A DNA stretch of 64,000 nt from Asanoa sp. WMMD1127 (GCF_029626225.1 NZ_JARUBP010000001.1:2170001-2234000), one strand, 5' to 3'. Shown: positions 15,271 through 24,145, counted from the first letter of the stretch. The notes: generated by a model from the sequence alone, not told the origin. Numbers and translations are program-made.

Positions 15271-16395
15271 ATGGCCAAGGGAGGCTCGCCCCCCGACGGG
15301 GAGCTTGTCCAGTTGCTCACCCCAGAGGGTGAGCGGATCGAGTCGGTGACCGGATCCGACGGCACGGTCTACCGGGCCGACTTCACCGATGAGGAATACC
15401 GCGGGCTCTACCGCGATCTGGTGATCGTCCGGAAGCTGGACGCCGAGGCCACCGCGCTCCAGCGCCAGGGTGAGCTGGGCATCTGGGCCAGCCTGCTCGG
15501 CCAGGAAGCCGCCCAGGTCGGCTCCGGCCGCGCCCTGCGCGCCCAGGACATGGCGTTCCCGACCTACCGCGAGCACGGCGTCCTCTACTGCCGCGGTATC
15601 GACCCGATCATGCCACTTGGCCTGTTCCGCGGTGTCGACCAGGGCGGTTGGGATCCCAACGAGTTCAAGTTCAACATGTACACGATCGTCATCGGGGCGC
15701 AGACCCTGCACGCGACCGGGTACGCCATGGGCGTGACCATGGACGGCAAGACCGGCACCGACGACGGTGAGGCGGTCATCGCCTACTTCGGCGACGGCGC
15801 GACCAGCCAGGGTGACGTCAACGAGGCGTTCATCTGGGCCGGCGTGTTCAACGCCCCGCTGGTGTTCTTCTGCCAGAACAACCAGTACGCGATCTCCGAA
15901 CCGCTCGAGCGGCAGACCCGCATCCCTCTCTACCGTCGCGCCGCCGGTTTCGGCTTCCCCGGCATCCGCGTCGACGGCAACGACGTGCTCGCGTCGTACG
16001 CGGTCACCCGCGCCGCGCTCGACCACGCCCGGCTCGGCCAGGGCCCCACCCTGATCGAGGCCTACACCTACCGGATGGGCGCGCACACCACCAACGACGA
16101 CCCGACCCGCTACCGCATCGCCAGCGAGGTCGAGGCCTGGCAGGCCAAGGACCCGATCAAGCGGCTGCGCGCCTTCCTCGAGAAGTCGCAGGTCGCCGAC
16201 GCGGCGTTCTTCGCCGAGGTCGACGAGCAGGCCAAGCGGGAGTCCCTGCACCTGCGCGAGCGGGTGCTCGAAATGCCCGACCCGTCCCCGATGACGTTGT
16301 TCGACAACGTCTACCCCAACGGCTCACCCCTGGTCGACCAGGAGCGCGAGCGGTTCGGGCAGTACCTTGCCTCGTTCGAGGGGAGCGCGCACTGA
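15271..16395 (+). CDS. bkdA: 2-oxo acid dehydrogenase E1 component, alpha subunit
   Basis: A 374-residue thiamine diphosphate-binding subunit. The ThDP motif GDGATSQGDVNEA ends in FCQNNQYAIS (about residues 173-212), and the RYGMGAHTT-like phosphorylation loop is present as YRMGAHTTNDDPTRYR. It is the heterodimeric E1 type. Since actinobacteria normally use homodimeric AceE for pyruvate, this set is more likely for branched-chain 2-oxo acids from Val/Leu/Ile, which feed branched fatty acid primers. ATG at 15271 follows GGGAG. First gene of a three-gene operon; the stop TGA overlaps the next ATG. Confidence 0.92.
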   Translation: MAKGGSPPDGELVQLLTPEGERIESVTGSDGTVYRADFTDEEYRGLYRDLVIVRKLDAEATALQRQGELGIWASLLGQEAAQVGSGRALRAQDMAFPTYREHGVLYCRGIDPIMPLGLFRGVDQGGWDPNEFKFNMYTIVIGAQTLHATGYAMGVTMDGKTGTDDGEAVIAYFGDGATSQGDVNEAFIWAGVFNAPLVFFCQNNQYAISEPLERQTRIPLYRRAAGFGFPGIRVDGNDVLASYAVTRAALDHARLGQGPTLIEAYTYRMGAHTTNDDPTRYRIASEVEAWQAKDPIKRLRAFLEKSQVADAAFFAEVDEQAKRESLHLRERVLEMPDPSPMTLFDNVYPNGSPLVDQERERFGQYLASFEGSAH

Positions 16396-17381
16396 TGGCC
16401 GAGAAGCTCACGATTGGTAAGGCGCTCACCCACGGCATGCGGCGCGCCCTGGAGAACGACCCCAAGGTCGTCATCATGGGCGAGGACGTCGGCAAGCTGG
16501 GCGGCGTCTTCCGGATCACCGACGGCCTGCAGAAGGACTTCGGCGAGGACCGGGTGATCGACACGCCGCTGGCCGAGTCCGGCATCATCGGCACCGCCGT
16601 CGGCCTCGCGATCCGTGGCTACCGCCCGGTCTGCGAGATCCAGTTCGACGGCTTCGTCTATCCCGCGTACGACCAGATCGTCTCGCAGGTCGCGAAGATG
16701 CACTTCCGGTCGCAGGGCAAAGTGCGGCTGCCGATCGTCATCCGGATCCCGTTCGGTGGCGGCATCGGCGCGGTCGAGCACCACTCCGAGTCGCCGGAGG
16801 CCTATTTCGCGCACACCGCGGGCCTCAAGGTGGTCGCCTGCTCGTCGCCGGAAGACGCGTACTACATGATCCAGCAGGCGATCGCGTCCGACGACCCGAT
16901 CGTCTTCCTGGAGCCGAAGCGGCGCTACTGGGAGAAGGGCGAGGTCGACCTCGACCGCGATCTGTCGTCCGCCTACCCGCTGCACGCCTCGCGCACGGTG
17001 CGCTCCGGCACGGACGTGACCGTGCTCGCGTACGGGCCGATGGTGCGCACCGCGCTCGACGCGGCCGCGGCGGCGCAGGAGGACGGGCGGTCGATCGAGG
17101 TGATCGACCTGCGCTCGCTCTCGCCGCTCGACATGGGCCCGGTCTTCGAGTCGGTCCGGCGCACCGGCCGGTGCGTGGTCGTGCACGAGGCGCCGAGCAA
17201 CGTCGGCATGGGCGCGGAGCTCGCGGCCCGGGTCACCGAGGAGTGCTTCTACTCCCTGGAGGCCCCGGTGCTGCGGGTGACCGGCTTCAACACGCCGTAC
17301 CCCGCGGCTAGGGTCGAAGAGGAATACCTGCCCGACCTTGACCGCGTGCTCGACGCCGTCGACCGCTCCTTCGGCTGGTGA
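16395..17381 (+). CDS. bkdB: 2-oxo acid dehydrogenase E1 component, beta subunit
   Basis: A 328-residue transketolase-like subunit that completes the E1 active site. Conserved features: IMGEDVGKLGGVFRIT, DTPLAESGIIG, the RIPFGGGIGAVEHHSES loop, and the C-terminal VVVHEAPSNVGMGAEL. Its ATG overlaps the E1alpha stop (TGATG), so the two are coupled. E1alpha and E1beta together decarboxylate the 2-oxo acid and reductively acylate the lipoyl group of E2. Confidence 0.92.
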   Translation: MAEKLTIGKALTHGMRRALENDPKVVIMGEDVGKLGGVFRITDGLQKDFGEDRVIDTPLAESGIIGTAVGLAIRGYRPVCEIQFDGFVYPAYDQIVSQVAKMHFRSQGKVRLPIVIRIPFGGGIGAVEHHSESPEAYFAHTAGLKVVACSSPEDAYYMIQQAIASDDPIVFLEPKRRYWEKGEVDLDRDLSSAYPLHASRTVRSGTDVTVLAYGPMVRTALDAAAAAQEDGRSIEVIDLRSLSPLDMGPVFESVRRTGRCVVVHEAPSNVGMGAELAARVTEECFYSLEAPVLRVTGFNTPYPAARVEEEYLPDLDRVLDAVDRSFGW

Positions 17382-18844
17382 CCGCGATGTCCCGCATGAA
17401 AACGTTCAACCTGCCCGACCTCGGTGAGGGGTTGGTCGAGGGCGAGATCATCAAGTGGCTCGTCGGAGTCGGCGACGAGATCGAGCTCAACCAGCCGATC
17501 GTCGAGGTCGAGACGGCCAAGGCGGCGGTCGAGATCCCGGCGAAGTGGGCCGGCAAGGTCGTCGAGATCCACCACCCCGAGAGCACGACCGTCGAGGTGG
17601 GCAGCCCGATCATCACGATCGACACCGACCCGGCCGCGGGCGCCGCCCCGGAGCCGTCGGCGGCCTCGCTGGCCGCGGTCGACGTGGCGCCGGCCGAGGG
17701 TTCCGTCGAGCCGGGGCTGATCGGCAGCCCGGCGCCCAAGGCCGACGCGGTGCTGGTCGGTTACGGGCCCAAGGCGCCGTCGGTGAAGCGGCGGCCGCGC
17801 AAGACCGATGGCGTTGCGGCAGCGGCTCCGGCCGCGCCCGCTCCGGCCGCACGGGCTCAGGCCGCGCCGGCTCGGGTGGCGCCCGCCGCTACGGCCCCCG
17901 CGGCTCCGGTTGTGCCGGCGCCGGCCGCGCCCGTCGAGGCACCGGCACCCGCCCCCGGCGCCGGACGCACCGATCAGGTGGCGCTGGCGAAGCCCCCCGT
18001 CCGCAAGCTGGCCAAGGACCTGGGCGTCGATCTCGGCGCGCTGGTCGGCTCGGGTCCGCTGGGCTCGATCACGCGTGACGACGTGCTGGCCGCGCAGAAC
18101 GGCAGCACCGCTCCGGCCGCGCCGGCGGTGACGCTGCCGGCCGGCGAGCGGGAGCAGCGCATCCCGGTCAAGGGCGTGCGCAAGTTGACCGCGGAGAACA
18201 TGGTGGCGTCGGCGTTCACCGCGCCGCACGTCACGGTGTTCCTCACCGTCGACATGACCCGCACGATGCAGGCGATCGAGCGGCTGCGGGCGCTGCCCGA
18301 CTGGCGCGAGGCGCGGATCTCCCCGCTGCTCCTCGTGGCCAAGGCGGTGCTGCTGGCCGCGAAGCGGCACCCGATGGTCAACTCGACGTGGGCCGGCGAC
18401 GAGATCGTCGTCAAGGACTACGTCAACCTGGGCATCGCGGCGGCGACCGAGCGCGGGCTGATCGTGCCCAACATCAAGGACGCGGGGCGGCTGTCGCTGC
18501 GCGAGCTGGCGGATGCGATGACCGCGCTGGTGCAGACGGCCAAGACGGGCAAGACACCGCCGGCCGACATGTCCGGCGGCACGCTCACCATCACCAACGT
18601 CGGCGTGTTCGGCGTCGACGCGGGTACGCCGATCCTGCCGCCCGGTGAGTCGGCCATCCTCGCGTTCGGAGCGGTGCGCGATACGCCGTGGGTGCACGAG
18701 GGCGAGATCCAGATCCGCAAGGTCACGCAGCTCGCTTTGTCGTTCGACCACCGCATCATCGACGGTGAGCTCGGCGCCAAGTTCCTGCGCGACGTGGGCG
18801 CGTTCCTCAGCGATCCCGAGGCGACGCTGCTTGCTTGGACCTGA
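17378..18844 (+). CDS. bkdC: Dihydrolipoamide acyltransferase E2
   Basis: A 488-residue E2. One lipoyl domain (residues 8-83) with the lipoylated lysine in VETAKAAVE (about K48). Then a long Ala/Pro linker, the E1/E3-binding domain (PPVRKLAKDLGVDLGALVGSG), and the catalytic domain with the active-site SFDHRIIDGELG (about residues 456-467). GTG at 17378 overlaps the E1beta stop; ATG at 17387 or 17396 would trim the first residues. No E3 (lipoamide dehydrogenase) gene is in the operon or window, so it must come from elsewhere. Confidence 0.93.
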   Translation: MTAMSRMKTFNLPDLGEGLVEGEIIKWLVGVGDEIELNQPIVEVETAKAAVEIPAKWAGKVVEIHHPESTTVEVGSPIITIDTDPAAGAAPEPSAASLAAVDVAPAEGSVEPGLIGSPAPKADAVLVGYGPKAPSVKRRPRKTDGVAAAAPAAPAPAARAQAAPARVAPAATAPAAPVVPAPAAPVEAPAPAPGAGRTDQVALAKPPVRKLAKDLGVDLGALVGSGPLGSITRDDVLAAQNGSTAPAAPAVTLPAGEREQRIPVKGVRKLTAENMVASAFTAPHVTVFLTVDMTRTMQAIERLRALPDWREARISPLLLVAKAVLLAAKRHPMVNSTWAGDEIVVKDYVNLGIAAATERGLIVPNIKDAGRLSLRELADAMTALVQTAKTGKTPPADMSGGTLTITNVGVFGVDAGTPILPPGESAILAFGAVRDTPWVHEGEIQIRKVTQLALSFDHRIIDGELGAKFLRDVGAFLSDPEATLLAWT

Positions 18845-18859
18845 TTCGCGGCATTTGTC

Positions 18860-18893
18860 GGAGCCGGCGTGGTCTGCGGACCACGCCGGCTCC
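18860..18893 (+). terminator. Strong terminator of the dehydrogenase operon
   Basis: Perfect 15-bp stem, GGAGCCGGCGTGGTC (18860-18874) and its complement (18879-18893), with a TGCG loop, followed by TTCGTTTCTTC. It begins 16 bases after the E2 stop. Confidence 0.93.
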
Positions 18894-18958
18894 TTCGTTT
18901 CTTCTTCCGTCTATCTAGTCGATGACCTTCGTTTGTTCGGCGCGTGGCGCGGCTCACC

Positions 18959-19028
18959 TAATAATCAATGGCAAAGGACGGGTGGATGCGCTTCAATGGA
19001 CAGTGACACCGGTTGGGGGCGACCGGTG
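18959..19028 (+). promoter_or_regulatory. Possible promoter and leader hairpin of the 46-residue gene
   Basis: TAATAAT at 18959-18965 is an AT-rich -10 candidate in GC-rich surroundings; no good -35 at normal spacing. The leader then holds CACCGGT (19007-19013) and ACCGGTG (19022-19028), a 7-bp stem ending about 9 bases before the ribosome site. It could influence translation. Confidence 0.4.
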
Positions 19029-19048
19029 CAGACCAGGGGAGCATCGCA

Positions 19049-19189
19049 ATGAGCACCATGATGGACCGTTACCGCACGCACCGTAACCGGATGCGCCACA
19101 TGCGCGCCCTCGAGCGCGCGCTGAGCGAGACCAACTCGCCGGCCGTCCGCGCCGAGATCATCGCGATCTCGCAGCGCACGCAGCGATAA
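19049..19189 (+). CDS. Small conserved-looking basic protein, 46 residues
   Basis: Begins MSTMMDRYRTHRNRMRHMRA and continues through ALERALSETNSPAVRAEIIA to a short basic end. It is a highly charged, Arg- and Met-rich helical protein without membrane segment. GGGGAG lies 7 bases before the ATG and a clear terminator follows, so it forms a complete small transcription unit. I recall similar very short proteins in other actinomycetes, but cannot check. Function unknown; a nucleic acid or protein-binding adaptor is a guess. Confidence 0.75.
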   Translation: MSTMMDRYRTHRNRMRHMRALERALSETNSPAVRAEIIAISQRTQR

Positions 19190-19207
19190 CTACGCCGCGT
19201 CAACCGC

Positions 19208-19239
19208 AGGCCCGTCCGGCTCGTCCGGGCGGGCCTTTC
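19208..19239 (+). terminator. Terminator of the 46-residue gene
   Basis: AGGCCCGTCCGG (19208-19219) pairs with CCGGGCGGGCCT (19225-19236) with one G-U pair and a 5-base loop, then TTT. It begins 19 bases after the stop codon. Confidence 0.85.
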
Positions 19240-19384
19240 GTACCGGGACGGTTACCGAATCCGCCGTAGCGGTGCTGGTCACAGCACCGGGATTCCTACC
19301 TGTGGCACCGCCCGGTACGGTTGGTCCGGCTGCCCGCCGTCGGCTCGACGGCCGGGTCGCTGTTCCGCGATGGAGGAGGCGCAG

Positions 19385-22300
19385 ATGACGTCCGAGGGTT
19401 CGCAGCACCCCGGCTACGAGCCGGACGAGGCTGCCCCGGACGCTGACGGTCCCCGGTTCGGCGAGGGTGACGCCCGACGTCGTGCGGCCGAGGCGTGGGC
19501 CCCGCCGGGTTACGACCGGCCACAGCGGACCGACCAGTGGAACCCCCCGGCCCCCCCGGCGTGGGGCTCCGCGCGCCCCGGCGACGGCTACGGCGACCAG
19601 GGCCCGGTCAACGGCCGCGACCCGGGTGCGCACGATGCTCCGCCGGCGCCCTATACGCCCGCTCCCGCGCCGATCCCGCAGGCGCCCGAGCCGACGCCAC
19701 TCCCACCGCAGCAGACCCGCGTCCCGGGCGCGTCGTTCGGCGCGTTCCCGCCCGGCGAGCCGCCGTCCGACGGCTTCGGCGCCATCGACTACCACGGCAA
19801 GGCCGACTACCCGCCGAGCGTTCCGCAGCCGCGCACGTCGAGCGACAGCTCCGCGAGCGGCCGCGTGCAGATCCCGCAGCCGATCGACCCCGGCAACAAC
19901 GAGCCGTCGTCCGGTGCTGGACCCAACGGTTTCCCCGGCCCGAGCGGCTGGAGCCCGCCGCCGCGCGACGACGGCCCCGGTTTCCCCGGCTTCGCGTCCG
20001 GCGGCGTTCCGCCGCAGGGCAGTGCGCCGACGAGTGGTGGACCGGCCAGCGGTGGTCCGGCCAGTGGTGGTCCGGCCAGCGGCTCGGCGTCGGTCGGCTC
20101 CGCGCGGGTCGGCGGCGCCGCCTCCGTGCCGATGGGCGCGGTCCGGGTCGACCCGGGCCAGTTCGCCGCGGCGGAACAGCCCGGCGGCGCACCCAACCGG
20201 TTCGGCGACGAGTCCGACGAGCGCTCCGGCCACGTGCCCAGCCAGGGCGGGCCGACGTCCGGTCCGCCGAGCGGCACTCCGTCGGCCGCCGGGCGCGGGG
20301 TCAGCGCCAGCGCTTCCGTGCCAACCGCGAGCCGTGTGCAGCCGGCCAACGACCAGCCGTTGCCGCCGACCGCGGGCGCGCCGCCCAAGCCGCGCGTCTA
20401 CGGCCGGGCGGTGAGCGCCCCGGCCGAGACGCCGGAGGCGCCGTCGTTCGGCGGTGGTCCCGCCGGATTCGGCGACCAGTCGGGCGACGAGGGCTTCGGC
20501 CGGCCGGTCTCACCGGCCGGCGGCAACCGGTTCGGCGCCGCTCCAGATGGTGGCAGCTTCCCCGGCTTCGGCGAACCGCCGAGCCGCGAGGGCTTCGGCG
20601 GCCCGCAGGGCTTCCCAGGTGCACCGGCGCGGGGCGGTGCTCAGCCGGGCTTCCCGGGTGGTGCCGGGCGCAACGACGAGAGCGGCTTCGCGGGCCCGCA
20701 AGGCTTCCCGGGCCGCGGCGACGACGGTTTCGGCGGGGCGCAAGGCTTCCCGGGCTCGCCGGCCCGTGGTCAGCGTGGCGATGAGGGCGGCTTCGGCGGC
20801 CCGCAGGGCTTCCCGGGCCGTGACGACAGCGGTCCGCAGGGCTTTGCCGGTGGGCCAGGTCGTGGTGGCGAGGGTGGTCCGCAGGGCCTTGCCGGCGGGC
20901 CTGGTCGTGGCGGCGATGGTGGTCCGGGCTTCCCGGGCCGTGACGACAGCGGTCCGCAGGGCTTTGCCGGCGGGCCGGGTCGTGGCGGCGAGGGCGGTCC
21001 GCAGGGCTTCCCGGGCCGTGACGACAACGGTCCGCAGGGCTTTGCCGGTGGGCCCGGTCGCGGTGGTGAGGGCGGCCCCCAGGGCTTTGCCGGCGGGCCG
21101 GGTCGTGGCGGCGAGGGTGGACCTCAGAGCTTCCCGAATTCGCCGGACGGTGGTCCCCGCTTCCCGGGTGCGCCGGGACGCGGCGAGGAGGGCTTCGCGG
21201 GTCAGGCGGGCTTCCCGGGCCGGGGCGACGAGGGCGGCTTCGGTGGCCCCCAGGGCTTCCCGGGCGGCCGCGAAGGCGACGGCGGCTTCGCCGGTCGCGG
21301 CGAGGACGGCGGGCCGCAGGGCGCGCCGGGTCGCGGTGGCTTCGGCAGCCGTGCCGACGAAGGTGGCCCTCAGGGTTTCCCGGGTCGCGACGGCGACGGT
21401 GATTTCGGTGGCCGTGGCGACGAGAGTGGTCCGCAGGGTTTCCCGGGCGCGCCGGGCCGTGGTGGAGACGGTGGGCCGCGGGGCTTCGCGGGCGGGCCGG
21501 GTCGCGGCGATGGCCCCGGCCGGGACGACCAGGGCGGCTTCGGCGGCGGCCAGCCAGGCCTAGCCGGCCGCGGTGGCGAAGGCTTCGGCACAGCCGGTCG
21601 CGGTGGCGAAGGCTTCGGCACAGCCGGTCGCGGTGGCGACGAGGGCTTCGGCGGCTTCCCCGGCCGCGACGACAACGGCCGCCCGCAGGGCTTCCCGGGC
21701 GCCCCGGACCGGGGCGACGACGGTGGTTTCGGTGGGCCGCAGGGCTTCCCCGGGCGCGGTGACAACAACGGTCAACCGAGCTTCCCGGGCCCGGGTCAGT
21801 TCGGCCCCGGTCAGCCGGGCATGCCCGGCCGCGGTGGCGACGAAGGCTTCGCGAACCAGCCGGGCTTCCCGGGCCGCGATGACGATGCCCGTCCGCAGAG
21901 CGGACCGCCGGGCTTCCCCAGTGCGCCGGGCCGCGGCGACGACCGTGGCTTCGGTGGCCAGCCGGGCTTCCCGGGTGGACCGGGCCGCGGTGGCGACGAC
22001 GGCGGCTTCGGCGGCCAACCGGGCTTCACCGGCCGCGGCGACGACAGCGGCTTCGGCGGACCGCAGCGCTTCCCTGGACGCGACGACAACGGTCAGCCCG
22101 GCTTCCCGGGCGGCGGCCAGTTCGGGCCCGGCGACCCGCAGGGCCCGCCGACGGCGTTCGGGCCGCCGATCGAGGTGCCGCCTCCGCCGCCTGGGCCGCC
22201 GGGTAGCTACCGGTCGAGCGCCCGGGTGGCGCCGCCGGACGCGGGGCCGGAGGGGTCCCAGGGCATCCGGCCGCCGGGTGGGTTTGCCGGCAGCGCCGGC

Positions 22301-22882
22301 GTGCCGCCGGCGCCCGGCCAGGGTGGGCCGCAGGGGCGGATCAGCGGTCCGCTGAACTCCGGCCGTCCGCTGGGTGGGCCCAACGCCAACCGGCCCGGCA
22401 ACCCCGGTGGCCCGCCGACCGCGACGTGGACCGCTGCGCCCGGAGAAAGCGACCAGGACCGCTTCGACGCGTTCCGGCCGGACGACGCCGCGCCCGCGGG
22501 TGCGCCGGCCACCGACGACAAGCCGGATCCGCCGGCCAAGGAGCGCAACGGTCGCGTACTCGCGATGGTGCTCGCGGCCGCGGTCCTGCTGCTGGTGATT
22601 CCGCTGGCGATCGTCTACCTGTTCACGCGCGGCGGCGGCGAGGCCTTCAACCCGGCAGTGGGCGAGTGCGTTCAGCAGTCCGGCGAAACGGCCGTCAAGG
22701 CCGACTGCAACGAGCCCAACGCGTTCCAGGTCGTCTCGCGGGTCGACGACGCGGCCAAGTGCCCCGACAAGGGCCAACCGGTCGTCGAGGTGTCCGGCGG
22801 GCGGTCCGACAACGTGCTGTGCCTGAAGGCCGCCGCGCCGGCGGCCGGGGGCGGCAGCCCTTCGGCGCCGCCGACGAACTGA
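19385..22882 (+). CDS. Large glycine-rich collagen-like protein with one membrane segment
   Basis: A 1165-residue protein. Residues 1-370 are Pro/Gly/Ser-rich and disordered. Residues 380-930 are imperfect collagen-like repeats (G-F-P-G-R-D-D, G-P-Q-G-F-A-G-G-P-G-R-G units). A single membrane segment follows at about 1057-1082 (VLAMVLAAAVLLLVIPLAIVY). The last 80 residues form a small domain with four cysteines (GECV, ADCN, AKCP, VLCL), like the LppU-type domain of actinobacterial membrane proteins. By that analogy the repeat region is cytosolic and the cysteine domain external. GGAGGAGG is 5 bases before the ATG; a strong terminator follows. Confidence 0.85.
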   Translation: MTSEGSQHPGYEPDEAAPDADGPRFGEGDARRRAAEAWAPPGYDRPQRTDQWNPPAPPAWGSARPGDGYGDQGPVNGRDPGAHDAPPAPYTPAPAPIPQAPEPTPLPPQQTRVPGASFGAFPPGEPPSDGFGAIDYHGKADYPPSVPQPRTSSDSSASGRVQIPQPIDPGNNEPSSGAGPNGFPGPSGWSPPPRDDGPGFPGFASGGVPPQGSAPTSGGPASGGPASGGPASGSASVGSARVGGAASVPMGAVRVDPGQFAAAEQPGGAPNRFGDESDERSGHVPSQGGPTSGPPSGTPSAAGRGVSASASVPTASRVQPANDQPLPPTAGAPPKPRVYGRAVSAPAETPEAPSFGGGPAGFGDQSGDEGFGRPVSPAGGNRFGAAPDGGSFPGFGEPPSREGFGGPQGFPGAPARGGAQPGFPGGAGRNDESGFAGPQGFPGRGDDGFGGAQGFPGSPARGQRGDEGGFGGPQGFPGRDDSGPQGFAGGPGRGGEGGPQGLAGGPGRGGDGGPGFPGRDDSGPQGFAGGPGRGGEGGPQGFPGRDDNGPQGFAGGPGRGGEGGPQGFAGGPGRGGEGGPQSFPNSPDGGPRFPGAPGRGEEGFAGQAGFPGRGDEGGFGGPQGFPGGREGDGGFAGRGEDGGPQGAPGRGGFGSRADEGGPQGFPGRDGDGDFGGRGDESGPQGFPGAPGRGGDGGPRGFAGGPGRGDGPGRDDQGGFGGGQPGLAGRGGEGFGTAGRGGEGFGTAGRGGDEGFGGFPGRDDNGRPQGFPGAPDRGDDGGFGGPQGFPGRGDNNGQPSFPGPGQFGPGQPGMPGRGGDEGFANQPGFPGRDDDARPQSGPPGFPSAPGRGDDRGFGGQPGFPGGPGRGGDDGGFGGQPGFTGRGDDSGFGGPQRFPGRDDNGQPGFPGGGQFGPGDPQGPPTAFGPPIEVPPPPPGPPGSYRSSARVAPPDAGPEGSQGIRPPGGFAGSAGVPPAPGQGGPQGRISGPLNSGRPLGGPNANRPGNPGGPPTATWTAAPGESDQDRFDAFRPDDAAPAGAPATDDKPDPPAKERNGRVLAMVLAAAVLLLVIPLAIVYLFTRGGGEAFNPAVGECVQQSGETAVKADCNEPNAFQVVSRVDDAAKCPDKGQPVVEVSGGRSDNVLCLKAAAPAAGGGSPSAPPTN
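20821..21630 (+). repeat. Tandem DNA repeats inside the collagen-like gene
   Basis: The segments at 20821-20880 and 20941-21000 are nearly identical and lie exactly 120 bp apart. At 21571-21600 and 21601-21630 a 30-bp unit is duplicated without any change, followed by a third partial copy. This points to recent slippage or unequal exchange within the coding sequence. Confidence 0.85.
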
Positions 22883-22891
22883 CGGGACCGG

Positions 22892-22917
22892 CCCGGGCGC
22901 CACGAAAGGCGCCCGGG
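22892..22917. terminator. Hairpin between convergent genes
   Basis: Perfect 10-bp stem CCCGGGCGCC / GGCGCCCGGG with loop ACGAAA, 10 bases after the collagen-like gene and 11 bases before the stop of the convergent gene. It can serve both. Confidence 0.85.
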
Positions 22918-22927
22918 TCGGGTCAGG

Positions 22928-24145
22928 TCACTCGCCCAGCCGGTCGCGGTTCTCGGCCAGCCACGCGTCAAGGGCCGCCGGGTCGTTGAGGTCGACGCCC
23001 TCGGCGATGAGCTGCGCGACCGCGGCCGTCGCCGGGCTGCGCCGCTCGCCGGTGGTGTAGAGCCGCACGAACTCCGGGACCGTGTCCTCCACGGCCTGGT
23101 CGGTGGCGGCCACCGCTTCGGCGGGCAGGCCACGGACCCGCGACGCGTACGCCGCCCACGCCCGGACCACCCGCGGCAGCAGCGCGGCGTCGTCCATGTC
23201 GAGCACCGCGCGCCGGTGCACCCAGTCGAGCAGGAACAGCTCGACCACGATCGGGCTCCACCGCATCGGGTCGGCGTCGGGCAGGCTCGCGGCGTGGTCG
23301 AGCACCAGGCCCAGGCAGAAGTGCAGCGAGCCGAGGTCGGCCTCAGGCACACGGTCGAGCTCGAACCGGGCCGCCTCCGGCGCGGACAGGAAGGTCCGGA
23401 TCAGCGCCGACCGCTCCTCGTCGCCGAGCGGTTCGGGTAGGTCCGGCACGGGGCTCAACGCCGGCGCGGGCAGCAGCGCCAGCCGGGCACCGACCAGCGC
23501 GCGGTCGGTGGCCAGAGAACCCTCGCCGGGCAGGTCGCCCAGCTCGTCGGTGATCCGCAGGTGCCGGGCCACCTCGTTGCGCAGTGTCCGCGGGTCCTCC
23601 TCGCGGAACCAGGTCAGCCCGTCGGCGGCGCACATCCGCCGCACCTGGCCGAGGATCCGCTCGGCCGGCCCGCCGACGAACACGTCCTTGGTGATGCCGA
23701 TGTTGTGGTCGACCAACGCGACCACGGCATGCTCGGGCCCGCCCTCGGCGTCGTCCTCGTAGGCGAACGTCGCCAGGTAGGAGGTCTGGTCCCCGTAGAC
23801 GTCGCCGTAGGCATAGGTGCCCGTCGGCCGGACCCGCCCGAGCTGGCCCGACCACGATGGCGCCTGCGCGCCCGGCTTGACCGTCGCCGCACCGGGCGCG
23901 TCAGGGACGAGGGAGGCGAAAACGGACCGGATGGTGGTGGCCGCCGCGGCCCGGCGGCGGGAGGTGGCGGTCAGGAAACCTTCGACGAAGGTACGCACGG
24001 CGCCCGCACGGTCTTCCTCGGCGACCGCGTAGACGCTGCCGAGCAGCGCGGTGCCGAGCATCTCGGCGTCCAGCGCGCAGTCGAGCTTGTCGACGTCACG
24101 CGCGGCCTTGAGCACGGCCTCATATGGGGTCTGTGGCGTCGCCAT
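22928..24145 (-). CDS. Conserved hypothetical protein, 405 residues
   Basis: I do not recognise a named domain. The protein is acidic, soluble and mostly helical, with no signal peptide or membrane segment. Notable stretches are GTYAYGDVYGDQTSYLATFAYED (described by its position, about residues 108-130), the beta-rich AVVALVDHNIGITKD, and an all-helical C-terminal half. ATG at 24145 starts it. It lies 53 bp downstream of the two dynamin-like GTPase genes on the same strand, so may be part of that operon. Gene reality is well supported by length and codon use. Confidence 0.75.
   Translation of the reverse strand: MATPQTPYEAVLKAARDVDKLDCALDAEMLGTALLGSVYAVAEEDRAGAVRTFVEGFLTATSRRRAAAATTIRSVFASLVPDAPGAATVKPGAQAPSWSGQLGRVRPTGTYAYGDVYGDQTSYLATFAYEDDAEGGPEHAVVALVDHNIGITKDVFVGGPAERILGQVRRMCAADGLTWFREEDPRTLRNEVARHLRITDELGDLPGEGSLATDRALVGARLALLPAPALSPVPDLPEPLGDEERSALIRTFLSAPEAARFELDRVPEADLGSLHFCLGLVLDHAASLPDADPMRWSPIVVELFLLDWVHRRAVLDMDDAALLPRVVRAWAAYASRVRGLPAEAVAATDQAVEDTVPEFVRLYTTGERRSPATAAVAQLIAEGVDLNDPAALDAWLAENRDRLGE

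Noticed and set aside
14943-15332. Possible small proteins in the 413-bp gap before the dehydrogenase operon
   Set aside because: No ribosome site before any start, basic low-complexity products, and overlap with the E1alpha start.
20821-21630. CRISPR-like repeat array
   Set aside because: The repeats are tandem, in frame and code for Gly/Pro units; there are no unique spacers and no cas genes.
20770-22089. Proline-rich frames on the minus strand of the collagen-like gene
   Set aside because: They are the complement of the glycine repeats; start sites and terminators support only the plus-strand gene.
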